NCBI RefSeq assembly: GCF_016859285.1
Contig: NC_053414.1
Span: forward strand, 28,692,005-28,756,004
DNA: 64,000 nt
Source: Xiphias gladius
Lineage: Eukaryota; Chordata; Actinopteri; Istiophoriformes; Xiphiidae
Direction of reading: 5' to 3'
The position numbers and the translations under genes are program-made. The notes beneath the pieces were generated by a model. The model saw only the letters and a list, made by a program, of their open reading frames with translations. It had not been told where the DNA came from and ran no database searches. The stretch's first letter is position 1. Each line of letters starts with the position of its first letter. Below are positions 32,201 through 64,000 of the stretch, piece after piece.

Positions 32201-35200
32201 TCTACAAGCTTTCATTGGACTAGAAGAACACCCAGACACGATGCTATCTTCCTCAAAAAACGTAAAGGAAGTAATTTGTCAGTCACTCGCACGCATAAAC
32301 ATTCAGCCATTTCCTCTGTGACTGTCTACAGAATTATAGTTAGTGTGGCTGTGATGTCAGTAGCAGTTATGCTGGTCATGCTTGTTCAGTTTCCTGATGG
32401 TTTTGCTTAATGTTCACTACATTTTAGAATTTTTAAATTTGATCTTTATTTTGCTTAATTTATATACAATCATACTGTATGTATATGTGTGTGGGGGGGT
32501 CATGTATTAACCTGTGTCGATATCTACAAGGTTCTGCATGCTGAGGTTGGACAGGCAGCTGCTGACGCGGTTTCGGGTCCACATCGTTGGCTGAGAAACA
32601 CACACACAAACACATGTTGTTATTCTATCAAAATAAAAAAACTCTGAAGACTTTGTGCTCTTTACAGGGGAAGGGTTTATTTAAATTTTGCGCACGTGCA
32701 CTGTTTCTGCAGGTGTAATAGACTTTTGATGAACCATGGGGAGTTGGTGAGTGGTGTGGACGTGTGTGTGTGACGCTACCTCTTCCTCTGGGGATATGAG
32801 AATTTGCCCATCTTCAAGGATACAGTTGCTAATGTCCCATAAGGGGACCTCCTGAGGTGGGGCCCATTGTAGTCGTGGCAGTTCAGTGGGTACAGCTTGT
32901 AGCGCTTCAACCTCTCTCACATCTGCCACACAAGTAGACATGTGCACACACATACATTAATATTCATCACTACACAGCTTACAGAGACGTGACACTGCTG
33001 TAAGCTTAATATGCACAAAATGCAATTACATACTAAATACATTTTGCTAAATAAATTTCCTTTATAATATATAGATCTTGCAGGAGCGTAATTGAAGGCA
33101 CATGCTGGCCCTTGTTTGTTTTTTATTTTTGGTAATTATGGCATGATGGCACTTATCTCCCACAGAACTTTGCCACGCCCATTAGTCGAGTTGCTGGGGA
33201 TAAGATGCTATCGTTCTCTTTTCATGACACACCAAGATGAGCTGAACACATCCTGTGGTTTCTCTGTAGTTTTGTCTTGATGTACACGTCTTTCAACATG
33301 TATTTGTACGGTGCTTCAGATTTAAATTTGCTCCTTTTTAACCGGCCTCATTGGCATGATACTTTAGGTCTTTTGCTAAAGCATAATAATGTATACATTA
33401 ACAAACAGTTAAATGAAAGTATAGGATAAATAGATCATAAATTATTGTTAAAATAAATATCCATTAGTCTAAAAGAAAAGATAAAGAGATGGTGTCAGGA
33501 AGTGACATTTTATATAATGAACAAGAGTTTCTCCTTTTTTATACATTTTCGGAAGATTTTCAGGATCAGAGAGCCATGTCTACCTCTCTCTCTCTTACAT
33601 TGAGATGATTGTCGTTCAGTCTGCATGTCGTTGTCTGTTTTTCTGTGTCTGTGTTCAGGGAGTATGTCATAGTATACTTTCAGTTGACACCCAAATTTGT
33701 AGCATTTTTGTGTGTGTGTGTGTGTATGTGAACTTTGGCTAGGTGTAATTCTCTGAAGCTGTCCAGAGGTTGACCAAGGTTTCTGATGTAACTAGATGAA
33801 CGGTAAGCCAGTCTCCGTACCAGCTGACTCAGGGAACTCCTTTTTAATTTCAACTATTGTATTGGTATGCAACAGGTAATTTTTTGATCTCTTTTAAGGA
33901 TACTTAAAAGCAAAAAATGTTGAATAAATGTTTTCTTTTTCTTTGTAGACTTAAGGACTCTGTGTGTAGGGTTTTAGTTGGATTTCTGCCCCATTTTAAG
34001 CCCTCATTTTGTTATAAGGAACCACACACCCCAGTGCCATAACATTGCAGTTGGTTCAAGAACAGATGAATTTTTTTCTAAACAGTTTTTGTAACTGATA
34101 TTGCCTTAGCTTCGAGTTCCTTCTCAGCAGAGCAGACGTTTCCTGTGGGAGTGGTTTGTAAATGTAGGTAAGTGTGGTAGTTGGTCTGTTGTTCTTCTTT
34201 ACAGCTATTTCAAATTTCCAGTTAATTTCTCTGCAGTTTTTCCGTTATTGGAAAGTGATGCTTTTTAGTCTTTGTCACGTTCACCGCCAGGGTCTAACAG
34301 TAATAATAAAAGAAGATTTGGGTTCTGCTAAAGTCTTTTTATTTCCAGAAACAATGACCAGATTGTCTGCATAAAACTGACACTTAATTTCTGTGTCTAA
34401 AAACGCTGGGTCCAGTAATGTCACTGGTTTGATTGCATGCATTTGAAAAGGGAAGGGCTGAGATTACAGCCTTGCCTAATGCTTCTTATATATTATTAAA
34501 AAACTCCCTACCACTCTGTTAGTTTACAAAATGATCCTTTATGCCAGACTGAATCAATTTTTTTTATAGCTCAGTAAAAGCATGTTACTTTGGATTTATT
34601 TTGTTTTGATTTTTACAGTACATATTAAGAGTGTCTGGGTGAAAAATTAATCATATCTCGAGGTTTTTAAATCTTGAGTTGAGAATACTAGTAAGTAGCT
34701 TCTTGAGATTTAAAACTGTGGTTTCAAAGAGACTACAAAAAAATCTGACAAGTATACAATCCTGACACTGAACATCTGATGTTACACTTTTCCACTGTCT
34801 TTGGCATTGGACTCAAATAAAAAAGTTATGGGAAGCAGTGAGAGAGAGCATTTCCAGGATATATTATCCATACAAATACCTCTAGACCGAAAGCTTTTCA
34901 TACTAGGTTTATATCCAGCCGATCATAACATTAGGAGTAGACAATATTTTTTTTTTTTTTAGAAATAGGTGTATTATTGGCCAAAAGAGTTATTGCTCTA
35001 TCATGGAAGAGGGCCGGTAGGCCAAGTATGGGTAAATCAATATCTGAATTATCTACGACCCTTAGAGAAAATTAGATATGCTATCAGGGTAATAATTCAC
35101 AATATCTGGGGTCACTTCAAGTGTTAGTATCTAGAGAGGACAGACTTAGGCCGTATGATGGAAACACCTCGGAATAAGTGACCCTCTGCAATGTCCAAAT

Positions 35201-36718
35201 CTGTCAAAAGGCTGTTTTTTTTCAGCATTTGTACATTGGTGTAGATGTACTGAAACATATCCTTAAACCTATTTGAGGACTTTATTGTTGTTAAAATCAA
35301 CAAAGACACCACTGGGCAAGAAAAAAGGAGCTTCTTGAGGTTACCACTGATGCAGCGTCCTTTGTATGGTCGCTGGACCAGATCACACCATCACTCCAGC
35401 TTACAGGGAGTTTTTTTTTTTAACAGAGATTTTCAAAATGAGTTATCTCTGATTTGAACATACGCCCCACGATAGTTTTTACTGTTAAATAAGTTGGTAA
35501 AATAAGTTCCATTTTTTTCAAGAATTTAACCTCAGAGAATCCTCAGTTAATTGTAACTGTTTCTGCAGATAATGTCCTTTTTTGTTCTTTTAATTTTGAT
35601 ACCTTTCCCCCCTTTAAATTCCCTTCCACTGTTGTCTTGTGTTTGCCAGCTTCCCCTTTAGGTTGTTTTTATGACTGAGTTTGACCAATATGACAGTAGA
35701 TGCTAAAATAATCTTAACAGTAACACATCTGTATTTATCACGTGTCATTGTGAAGAAGGTCACACATACCCCATCGACTCAAGTGCGTCACTGATCCTAC
35801 ATAAGGTCAAAGGAAATCATGCTCGAACCACATGGGGTAATCGTTTTGATTCGTGAAAATAAAATATTGCTTAGTGCATCTTATATGTTGGGATTCACAT
35901 TTACCATAATTTGATGTGTTTATCAAATCATTCCAAATATTAAAACAGTTGTTTAAATTCCATTTTTGTATCATCTCACATTATACAGGTATTGTGCTAA
36001 TCTCAAACATGAAATTGGAAGACTAATAATGAGGAATAATGTTAAAATAATTTATAGGATACAGATAAGTACTTTCAGATAACATGGCATTACCTGTTAG
36101 TAATTCCGGGTTGCTGCTCCGAGTCTGCAGCCTGGGCCTCTTGAGTTTCTGGGAAACAGTCCTCAGGTACTTTTTTAGGAGTGCCCCTCCACCTCCTCTC
36201 TGTGAAGGGTCTGCGGAAGTGACCCTTGAGGCCTCTGCAGCAGCTGAGGATGAAGCTGCATTTGCTGAGCTGGCTGCGCTGGAGGAAGGGGACAGGGTTC
36301 CAAACAGTGACCCTGGAGGCTCGGACAGGGCCCTTCTGAAGGGGTTCTTCCTTGTTCCACCAGCGCCTTTATCTGGCTTGGCTCCATCTCCAACTTTCCC
36401 ACTGGATGAATTTCTATCTCCAGATTCCTCACTCAGGGCCTTGCGCCAGTTGTGCATCTTGCTCCATTTGTTGGTGGAGGCCTTCTGGGTCTTATCAATT
36501 TTAGGTGTGGGAGTAGCTGCTCCTACTCCTTCTTCTTTCACCTCATTGAGCATTCCCTTGGAGCCAGTATGCCACTTGTACGTATTGAGGGGGTCGGTGG
36601 TGTCAGATGTTTGTCCTGGAGGAGGCTCCACGGGAGATTCCTTTTCCTTGTCTGGTGATTGCTTCTCCTCTGATGGTTGTTGAGCTGCAGGCTCTGAATC
36701 TTTCTCCTCAGTGCCCAT
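23213..36718 (-). CDS. rasal3: RAS protein activator like-3 (RasGAP, 1172 aa, 19 coding exons)
   Basis: Exons are 36718-36094, 32922-32780, 32590-32512, 31343-31276, 31166-31081, 30156-30027, 29892-29794, 29707-29033, 28890-28746, 28651-28507, 28388-28152, 27997-27796, 26512-26421, 26314-26201, 25238-25058, 24816-24706, 24603-24413, 24076-23992 and 23323-23213. They total 3519 nt with all phases closing. Order: Ser/Pro-rich N-terminus, PH (to about residue 410), C2 (411-560), RasGAP (590-880), basic linker, coiled coil. RasGAPs speed GTP hydrolysis on Ras. '[17 protein letters not shown]' holds the likely arginine finger, and 'FLRFLCPAI' is the conserved FLR motif. 'NTYKWHTG', 'VPLWDIS' and '[10 protein letters not shown]' match RASAL3, the leukocyte member, rather than RASAL2, DAB2IP or SYNGAP1. 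An in-frame TAA four codons upstream fixes the start. Confidence 0.92.
25561..25798 (+). repeat. Low-copy repeat family, copy 2 of 3
   Basis: It opens with a 12-C tract and 'AGACCTTTCTGACATTGGAT', passes through 'CACACCCACTTCATGGGG' and 'GGGTTTGAACATCTCTCTCA', and ends 'TATGAATGCTTTCCAGGAGA'. It lies in rasal3 intron 14, antisense to the gene. Confidence 0.6.
27310..27561 (+). repeat. Low-copy repeat family, copy 3 of 3
   Basis: It opens 'CACACCTTTCCGACATCAGA', has 'CACACCCACTTCATGCAGTG' and 'GGGTTTGAACCTCTCTCTCT', and ends near 'CACTATGAATGCTTTTTGGC'. It lies in rasal3 intron 12. It is the best preserved of the three in the central part. Confidence 0.6.
27796..28890 (-). CDS. rasal3: RasGAP catalytic exons 9-12 of rasal3
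   Basis: Exons 28890-28746, 28651-28507, 28388-28152 and 27997-27796 cover the catalytic core: '[18 protein letters not shown]' (arginine finger R in FREN), '[15 protein letters not shown]', '[20 protein letters not shown]', '[14 protein letters not shown]' and '[12 protein letters not shown]'. All catalytic motifs are intact, so the enzyme should be active. Introns between them are short (93-154 nt). Confidence 0.93.
29033..29707 (-). CDS. rasal3: C2-domain exon 8 of rasal3
   Basis: This 225-codon exon begins '[20 protein letters not shown]', the usual start of the SynGAP-family C2 domain. It runs through '[18 protein letters not shown]', a Gly/Ser-rich loop, '[13 protein letters not shown]' and 'EKWYPITPY'. 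It ends in the helical lead-in to the GAP domain ('[10 protein letters not shown]', '[12 protein letters not shown]'). The Gly/Ser insertion near residues 465-485 lengthens a C2 loop compared with the human protein. Confidence 0.9.
30437..30975. repeat. SINE-like teleost repeat
   Basis: It contains 'AATTTTGTACAGATATCCATGG', 'CCAGAGGATGAGGCCTA', 'TAGCATGCTAACATGCTAAA' and 'AGCCTCACAGAGATGCTAGC', in the order typical of an abundant teleost interspersed repeat. It lies in rasal3 intron 5. Confidence 0.7.
32923..36093 (-). other. rasal3: Intron 1 of rasal3 (3.2 kb)
   Basis: It holds an antisense L1-like fragment (34770-35120) and otherwise AT-rich sequence with a short TG microsatellite near 33711-33726. 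No further exon was recognised, and phase continuity between exons 1 and 2 needs none. Confidence 0.6.
34770..35120 (+). mobile_element. L1/Tx1-like LINE 3' fragment
   Basis: The plus strand translates in broken frames to '[20 protein letters not shown]', then '[20 protein letters not shown]'. These are the characteristic C-terminal residues downstream of the reverse transcriptase of fish L1-clade elements. A poly-T run and frameshifts interrupt it. It is inactive and lies in rasal3 intron 1. Confidence 0.6.
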
Positions 36719-37993
36719 TTCAGATTTTTAGGGTGTGCGACTCAAGTTTCGTCTCTTCTCTCAAGGATGCATCAAACAAAATTCAAATACCTTCACAGGA
36801 GACCTTCTGGTTTCCCCTCTGAGTTACTAGTATCTTGGAGATTGTTGCCTGTCTTAAGGATGACAAAATCGTTCCTGCCTGCACTTGCCCTATCTTTCTG
36901 CTTCTCTAGTTTCCTGTCTTGCAAAATGTTATCCGGCAACAACATGCGCCAATGTCTGTGTGTGGTTGCTTTGCTGCAGTGCCTCACTGCTCTTACTCGT
37001 GGGCTGTTTACTTCCTCATGAAATGACACAGAGAAGTGCACCTATTTACAGAAATGTATTTTTTCTGCGCTTTATGTTTTCACTTAATACTTCCCTTCTT
37101 CCTCACTTGCCATTCTGCTTTTATGGCTAAGGTTTTCCTCCATATGAAACTCTCTCTGATTACCCCTTAAACTTAAATATGACCCAGGACTTCTTGAAGA
37201 AATCAGCTTTTATTCGTGGTTTAACTTATAGTTACTCAAAGTGCAATTATCAGCTCCACCATCACCTCACAGGAAACCTGTTCATCTTTCAGCTTTTGAG
37301 TCACCTGGTCTGTTGCACTATGAGTATAAGAAATGTGGTTTTACAGTCTTAGTTCATTTAAATGATTGAGTTTGAAGGACAACATCTCTTGTCTAACAAA
37401 AATGAGTAATATGGCATGGAAGGGTGTAGACTCAGTTGACCATGACTAATACCAGAACCATGATCAATAAAGCAGACTGAAATTATACATCTGTTGTCAG
37501 CTACCCATGGGACTATCGACTGCTTACTGTTAACATCAGTTTCCTGTCATAGCGAGGCTGCACTTCCTTTGGTTTGTCAGACTCTGAAAACCACCTCCTG
37601 CACTCATGCTGCTCTCTGCTTGTAAAACACCTGCAGGATATTTCGGTGTCCTACTGGGGTGAGATGTCACCACTAATGTCAGTCGATGCCTGATGGTAAA
37701 ATACGAGTGGACAGTTGGTTACTGATGCCACTGCAACACCCTGCAGATTACATTTCATCTCTGGATATTCAAATATATAAGCAGGATTGTTAACTACTTA
37801 TTTCAAAACGGCTTTTTGTGCCTTATTTGATTCCCTGTTTAAGTTACTTCAAAGTATGCATATATGCGTATAGAAGCAGTTGTATAAGACTACTGGAAGT
37901 TACATTTTTGTCTTGTTTTATTGATGCCCTCTGGTGGCTGTGTTTTGATATTGACAGTGCTATTGATGTGATATTGAAAAAGTGCATTAACTT

Positions 37994-38290
37994 TAGAGCT
38001 GCAAAGACTGTCAACGAATTGATTAGTTCATCGACGGAAAATTAATCAGTATCTATTTTGATACTCGAATAATTGCTTTTGTCAATTTTTAAACAAAAGG
38101 TAAAAAAAAAAAAAAATGATTCCAGCTTCTTAAATGTGAGAATTTGATGCTTTGTATTTGTCATACATGATGATAAATTGAATAGCTCTGGATTTTTGGA
38201 CTGGTGGTCAGATAAAACATGCCATTTCAAGACGTCACCTTGAGCTATGGGAAACTATACAGGGCATTTTTCACTATTTTCTGACCTTTT
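37994..38290. mobile_element. Non-autonomous hAT-like element remnant
   Basis: It starts 'TTTAGAGCTGCAAAGACTGT' followed by ATTGATTAGTT/ATTAATCAG blocks. It then has 'ATTCCAGCTTCTTAAATGTG' and 'GACGTCACCTTGAGCTATGG', ending in 'TTTTCACTATTTTCTGACC'. It is the same family as 6793-7070 and contains a 15-A tract. Confidence 0.65.
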
Positions 38291-38727
38291 TCCAGACAAA
38301 AAAAATAAAGGAATGATCAAGAACATAATGTGCAATTATGAGAGTAATCATGAGTCCCTAATTGGCCGCATATATGGCTTGTATCATCCTAATCAAGTCC
38401 AACAGCAACATTTTTCTGTATAGTCTAATTAAAGAAATGATTCTCTAGCATTGCTACAAAGTAAAATGTTGTCTCAGAATTTGATCTTTAACTTTATCTG
38501 TCTTCCTTTTGCATTTGCTGATGGTTATCCGTAACATACCATGAATCATTTAATATCAAAAAAGACGGAGTCTACAGCCTGCTGTTGACTCTGTGAGGCT
38601 GTACCTACTGTGTAAGCACAGTGGTCCTTTGAGCCAAATGCTAAAACCAGGGTGGATTCACATAAACAGTTCTAAAATGCTTATGTTTTGCAGGTTATTA
38701 TGTTTACTGTTTACTCCATTTTGGTTT

Positions 38728-39225
38728 GGCATGTTAGCATGCTAACATTCATTAATTAGCACTAAACACAAAGCCGAGGCTGATGGAAATTTCATGAGTT
38801 TTGCAAGTTTTTGTTCATAAACACAAGTACTGGACAGATTAAAATTTTGACCTGATAATGGATGTTGCTAAAAAGTTAAGGGATCACCAAAGTGATCACA
38901 AATCATTTTGTGGGAGACGTGACTGTTTGTACCAAATGTCATGGCAATCCATCCACACAAGCAGTTGAGACACACAGTATCACTAAAAACCAAGAGTGTC
39001 AGTATAGGATACATTGTCAGGGAACCATGAATGTCTGTACAAAATTATGGGCCAATGCATCTGTTAAATTTAGAGATATTTAACTGAATAAGGGAAAACT
39101 CCATTCATCAGATATGGACATAGTTCACTAAAAATATCAAGCTCATGGTGATGCTAGAGGAAAGGTCAGGGGATTACCATGGTCGCTGGACCATGAATGT
39201 ACAGAATTTCATTGCAAATGGCACT
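38728..39225. repeat. SINE-like teleost repeat, inverted relative to 30437-30975
   Basis: It holds 'GGCATGTTAGCATGCTAAC', 'ATGTCATGGCAATCCATCCA', 'GGACCATGAATGTACAGAAT' and 'GATGCTAGAGGAAAGGTCAG', in the reverse order and strand of the copy at 30437-30975. Confidence 0.6.
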
Positions 39226-40845
39226 CCATGTCAGTACTGCCGTTTCAAGAGCTCTGCCGCTAAAACATAAATTGGTTGATCTCTTAAGACTTAATGACAA
39301 AATGCCACCTTTAGTTTTTACCTTAATGTTTGTCACTACTGTAGGATGTGAGTTCACAGCAAAATATAAGCCCAAATTTGTGAGGAGGGTGAGTCATCTC
39401 AGCTGGAAGGAAAAATACAACAGTTTCTGTCTTGGAAAATAAAAAGTACAGCTGGGTTAAATGTGATTTGTTCTACTTCTGCTGTGGAGAGAAAATGGAA
39501 AGTTCATCATGCCCTGCTAACACTTAGTATTAAGGGAATGTCACCTAAGAATGTGCTGTGTAACTAAAGATACAGAGGATTTGAGATTTGGGGCTTGCTG
39601 AATGGTTCATAAAACCATAAAAAAATGTTTGCTTTTTTATTTAATGTACATGTTTATCTTATTTGGATAATTTTGTGAATCTGGTTGCTCTGGCTATAAA
39701 TAAGACATGACCATGTCAGTCCTGTACGCTCTGGCGAAGCCATGTTGTTGCTTAAACTTCAACTTGTTGAATAAGGTTCACATTAAAACCCCACTATTGT
39801 AATGTATATAAATTAGGTGAGTTATTTTACCTCATGATTTGCCCATTTACATCCTAGATTGCAATTTGTTGTAGCTGCAGCCATCGCCCAGTAGAGGATA
39901 CTGCACATCCATTGCAAATGTTGTCAAGTCATAAAGTAGATCTTTTGTCTTTCTATACAAACATACAGTATTTTCAGTTTTCTGCTCTTCAGCGATTGAT
40001 CCAATGTGGCTTATCACTATTTGCCTCAGATGCTACTATCATATATTTCCATAAGAACACATGCTCTTGACCAAACTCAGCACAGCTAGTGAGACTGACA
40101 AAGTATCAGCAGTGGTTGCCTGTTTTCACCTCTGCTAGATTTGAGTCTAGGACATAGTAACATAGTATTTGCCTTTAGCTTGTTCACGTCACTTAACGAT
40201 GTTCTTTTTTTATTCCCGCTCACTGAAGGTGACGTTCACCTATGCTGATTTCATGGTAAGGCAACGAATGGTGTCTTACTCTGTTGTAAACGATTCACAA
40301 TGGACCGCATTCTCATCCGCCGCCACTGCTGCTAAACCTCTTACATAATGAGGAAGTGAGGGTATTTTACGCCGAGAACTAAAGAGAGGCTTATAAGCCA
40401 CAACAAAGTGGAGACATGTTTGTGCAACAACAGTGGAAAGAAACACTCATGTAAAAAACACATGAGCTTGACATGAAGATAATTTTTCAATAAATGTTTA
40501 AGTACAAAAAAATTATGTACATGCCAAATTAAGTACTTTTATATTTGACTGTTAATGGATGAACCACTTAGATGGCTTTAATATTTTGTGTTTTTCACTT
40601 CATTTCAGTTGTGTTTTTTTTTTCTTCTAATTTTATGCCTTGTATTATCATACCATGGGGTACTTGCAAGGTAACATGTACCTTAACATTTCATATTTAA
40701 ACTCCGTTTGAATTTTGGCCGTAGCCGAAGCCCTGCGTTTCAAGTGTCTAAATGAGTTCGTTCATACTGTTTATAAAATCAAATCAAAAATATTTACAGC
40801 GATACCATAACTATCAGATTCCAACAACAGCAGCAGGGATTACCT

Positions 40846-41033
40846 GTGGCCTAAAATGACTTACGCTGTCTCTTTTTTCACAAGGTGTTTGGGGGCTTGG
40901 CACCTCGGCAAGGTCACACACTTTTGAGGGCAGATGAAACCAAAGACACTCTCCCGTGAAAGAAATGCAACTCTGCCATTGGAACTCCATTATCTTTTCA
41001 GTAATCAAAGCTCCGACCTTTGATCCATACCTA
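40846..41033 (-). other. Possible orphan exon upstream of rasal3
   Basis: On the minus strand an open stretch of about 62 codons starts after 'TTATTTGTGTAG' and ends at 'CCACAGgtaatccc', a plausible donor. It could be a 5' exon of rasal3 or chance. The encoded residues show no domain. Evidence is only the open frame and splice-like borders. Confidence 0.2.
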
Positions 41034-41799
41034 CACAAATAAGGCTGTAAGATATAATGTTTGAAAAACTGTACACCAGTTTTACACACAAAGGTTAGTA
41101 TACCAGTCAAGAGGAGTAATGTGCCGTTAAAACCGTTGTACAATTTCCCCTGTGGCTCTGAGGGAGTTTTTTTCCTATCTGAGGAAATAACCTGTGTGAT
41201 GTCATCTGGGGGTGCTCTCCCCATACTCCCAGCCCAAGTTCAAGAATTATCTGATGCTTCAATTCTTGCTCCAGTTTTTTCCCCCAAATTTGACTCTTAT
41301 GAGTCTCCCAACTTCATGGAAGTGCAATTCAATGTCGCTGCACTGGTCCTTCAAGGGAGCAGGTTGACTTCAAGCCATTCCCACCTTCTGTTAATGCACA
41401 GCCTGATAGGGAATGTGACTTTTTGGGTTACATGTCAGTCTCAGTTGCCACATATTTTCCCTCCTTTCCCCTGACAATAAAAATACAGGCCGTACATGCA
41501 TCTGTTACCTGACGCGTAACAGACACAAAGCACTGCGCTGGAAACACATGGTATTAACCTGGTGAACGCTGCTGAGCTGGTTGCATAATAAAATTACTAA
41601 TAAACTGTGCACTGTGTCACTAATGACTGCAATTGTAGTTCATGGGAAATTCTTTGAAATAAAACTGTAATCCCGTGATTTGAGGGCTAAATTTGGCTTT
41701 GGCGTTATCTTCTGCACTGCTCACAGATGACTGTCCTTCACTGGAGCAGATGTGGTCAGGCAGTGGATTTTTATGAACGCATCACTGCGCTGCCCTGAG

Positions 41800-42229
41800 A
41801 GGTTTGGGGGGGGGGGGGGGGGCACTGAGCCCAGGACACGGGGAGGAGCGACGGCATCACAGGCATGAACGAGAGAGGTGGATACAGGAGGGATACAGTC
41901 CTCCTCTGTCGACACTCCATCGGTTTTATGGGTGATTAAACGGTGGGCTGTTTCGGATACTCGATTTATGGTTCTTACCATGCCCGTCAGCGTTTGGCTG
42001 TGAGACTTGTCCGACGGTTAGCTTGTTAGCTGCTTACTCCGGCTACATGGCCAGCTAGCACAATAAAGCTAACTATTGTTAGCTGCTGGCTTCAGCTCAA
42101 CACCCGGACCCGGCGAAGTGAAGAGCCGAGGAGGGGAATGGCAAGACTTCACTCGGATAGCCATTTCAGAAGACACAACGAATAACCAGACGAAACAAGT
42201 CCAGATTTCTTTAGTTCTTTGAGTCACCG
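41800..42229 (+). promoter_or_regulatory. sec14l1: sec14l1 promoter and 5' non-coding exon
   Basis: CpG-richer sequence ends at a strong donor (CACCG|gtaagc) after 42229, in front of the first coding exon at 43855. The exact transcription start is not visible. The segment carries a 17-G tract at 41806-41822 and several 'GTTAGC' repeats. Splicing of 42229 to 43855 would give a 5' UTR without an in-frame upstream start near the junction. Confidence 0.5.
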
Positions 42230-43881
42230 GTAAGCCCCCGTTATGAGATTTATGTCAAGTTGGCAATTTGTTTGATTAGCGCCAGCTCTCTGGCTAGTCT
42301 CAGTTACCCAGCACTGTTGTGTAAGCTAACGTTAACAAGTCGGCGTGGCGATGTTAACCACTACCGAGGTGATTGTGTTGTTACAACACTACCTGCTGTT
42401 TCATTTTACATTTTCATTTGGAACTAGAAACATAACACGCAGTGATTCAGAACATCCTACTTTTCCAGGCGTAGCTCAGTTAAATCTGTTAACGTTACAG
42501 CCGACATCCTGTTACTGGGACATCAAAGCAATTCACAGAAGACGAAAACAAATGACAAAAGTGAAACCATTCAAAACATGAGGTGTTTGCTAACTGACCC
42601 AGTGCGAAAGCGTACACAAAAACGTACGTTATACATTGTTTGATGAGACTCAGATAATTAGAGGTGATTCCTAAATAGCAGTTGCCAGTCACTTCTATTT
42701 GAGTATTCAGAAAGGGAAAAACTGCTGAATCGTGTGTTGGAAAGTGTGTCATTTTAAGTCTCTAAACAACATATTCTAAAACAACTGTCTTGTTTTGACG
42801 TCTCTTTGAAGTTGCTGACAGATCCTGAAGCATGACGGTAATTACGTATGGCAGTAGCAGTCATTAGATATGTGTCTTCTAGAAAGCAATACTGTGGCGA
42901 CCTGTTTGTGTTCTGTCCGTCCTTGCCCGGTTATTATTAGTCTGCCTGCCCTGATCCCTCTCAAAGTAGTGCTGGGACGTTAGCCTACACCCCTCCTTGC
43001 AGCCATGTTGCCATCACAGCATAGCAGAAGTTAAAAACATGTATCAGCATGCTGAACAAACACAGAACATGAAGTTCAAGCCGCATAATGCGCTACTTCT
43101 AAATCACCTGGAGTAAACAGAGTCTTTGATTCTTCATCACAATTTATTTGGTTCATGAAAACCTGTGTATTTGTCTGTTACTGCTACTAGTAATTTTCAG
43201 GTTGCCAGAAGATTCCTTTTATTCATTATGGTTTTACTCAGTCTCATCCTGTTTTCTAGAGTTTCCTCAAATGCTCCAGCGTGTGGAATGTGCTGTTTAC
43301 ATTGTAAAGAATGAACAGCACCTGTTTATTTTTTTTTTAAATTAATTAATTTATTTTTTATCTCTATGTGAAGTGGTGTTTTATATAGCTGTGAACTGAG
43401 ATTCTGCAGAGGCAATGCTTAGCTTAGTTATATCCCCTAGTTTGCAATGAAAGGCCATTGCAATAGTACAGTCTCTTTTTGATAAATGAACAGGAATTGC
43501 TGCATCCACTGATTTAGATCTTCAGTAATGGCTCAGGAGAGTTCCCTTCTACAGCCCATCACTATACACTGTTTTCTAGTTCTTAAGGCTACTTGCCAAC
43601 ACACAAACACACACAAGCACCTAGCCTCATTCTATCATCAAATCAGTCAAAACACACCTTTACTTAATTACACACCAAGTCTCCAGTTGTAGGGGCAGAT
43701 GTTGCTATAATTGTGTAACTTTGGAAGCAGCATAAAGTTATTGTGGTGATGCCAAGAGGGAATGAAATGCAGTCCTATATCTCAACTTTTGTTTCTTTCA
43801 CAAATGCCTGTGATCATATCTTACCCTTTCTTTCCTGACTGATTTATTCTTCAGGTTGTTGGTGTTACTGTAATCCCCATC

Positions 43882-64000
<20,119 letters not shown>

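Larger units (their letters stand above)
36719..41799. other. Divergent intergenic region between rasal3 and sec14l1
   Basis: It contains the presumed rasal3 promoter next to 36718, a hAT-like remnant (37994-38290), a SINE-like repeat (38728-39225) and a possible orphan exon (40846-41033). No other gene is supported. Confidence 0.5.

Noticed and set aside
36084..36683. 199-codon plus-strand open frame
   Set aside because: It is antisense to rasal3 exon 1, whose frame continues by phase into the next exons and matches RASAL3.

Overview
This window is vertebrate nuclear DNA, almost certainly from a ray-finned (teleost, probably percomorph-like) fish. It holds spliced genes with GT/AG introns and polyadenylation signals. 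It also holds interspersed repeats typical of teleosts, long CA, TA and ATT microsatellites, and proteins that match vertebrate families but differ from the mammalian versions. Nothing bacterial, such as operons, ribosome binding sites or CRISPR arrays, is present.

Layout. (1) 2.2-20.2 kb, minus strand: two tandem trim25 genes. The upstream copy (20170 to 13189, 9 coding exons, 642 aa) is a complete TRIM25 with RING, two B-boxes, coiled coil, lysine-rich linker and PRY-SPRY. The downstream copy (9322 to 2200, 7 coding exons, 501 aa) has the same RING/B-box/coiled-coil part but ends in a basic, proline-rich tail with no PRY-SPRY. (2) 23.2-36.7 kb, minus strand: rasal3, a Ras GTPase-activating protein (19 coding exons, 1172 aa, complete). 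(3) About 41.8 kb to the right edge, plus strand: sec14l1. The window holds its 5' non-coding exon, a 16 kb first coding intron, the PRELI/MSF1 domain and the start of the CRAL-TRIO region; the gene runs off the window. rasal3 and sec14l1 are divergent, about 5 kb apart.

All exon junctions were worked out by hand from splice sites and reading phase. In all three complete genes the phases close exactly to the stop codon, which strongly supports the models. Between and inside the genes lie non-autonomous DNA transposon remnants, LINE tails, SINE-like elements and one low-copy repeat family with three copies in this window.

The main novelty is the trim25 pair. Exon 1 (RING plus B-boxes) with about 50 bp upstream is about 98-99% identical between the copies over 645 bp. 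Exons 2-4 have diverged at about a quarter to 40% of residues, as expected if gene conversion homogenised exon 1 of an older duplication. The downstream copy keeps the E3 and dimerisation parts but has lost the domain that binds substrate and RIG-I. It may therefore be a decoy, a regulator or a retargeted E3 in innate antiviral signalling.
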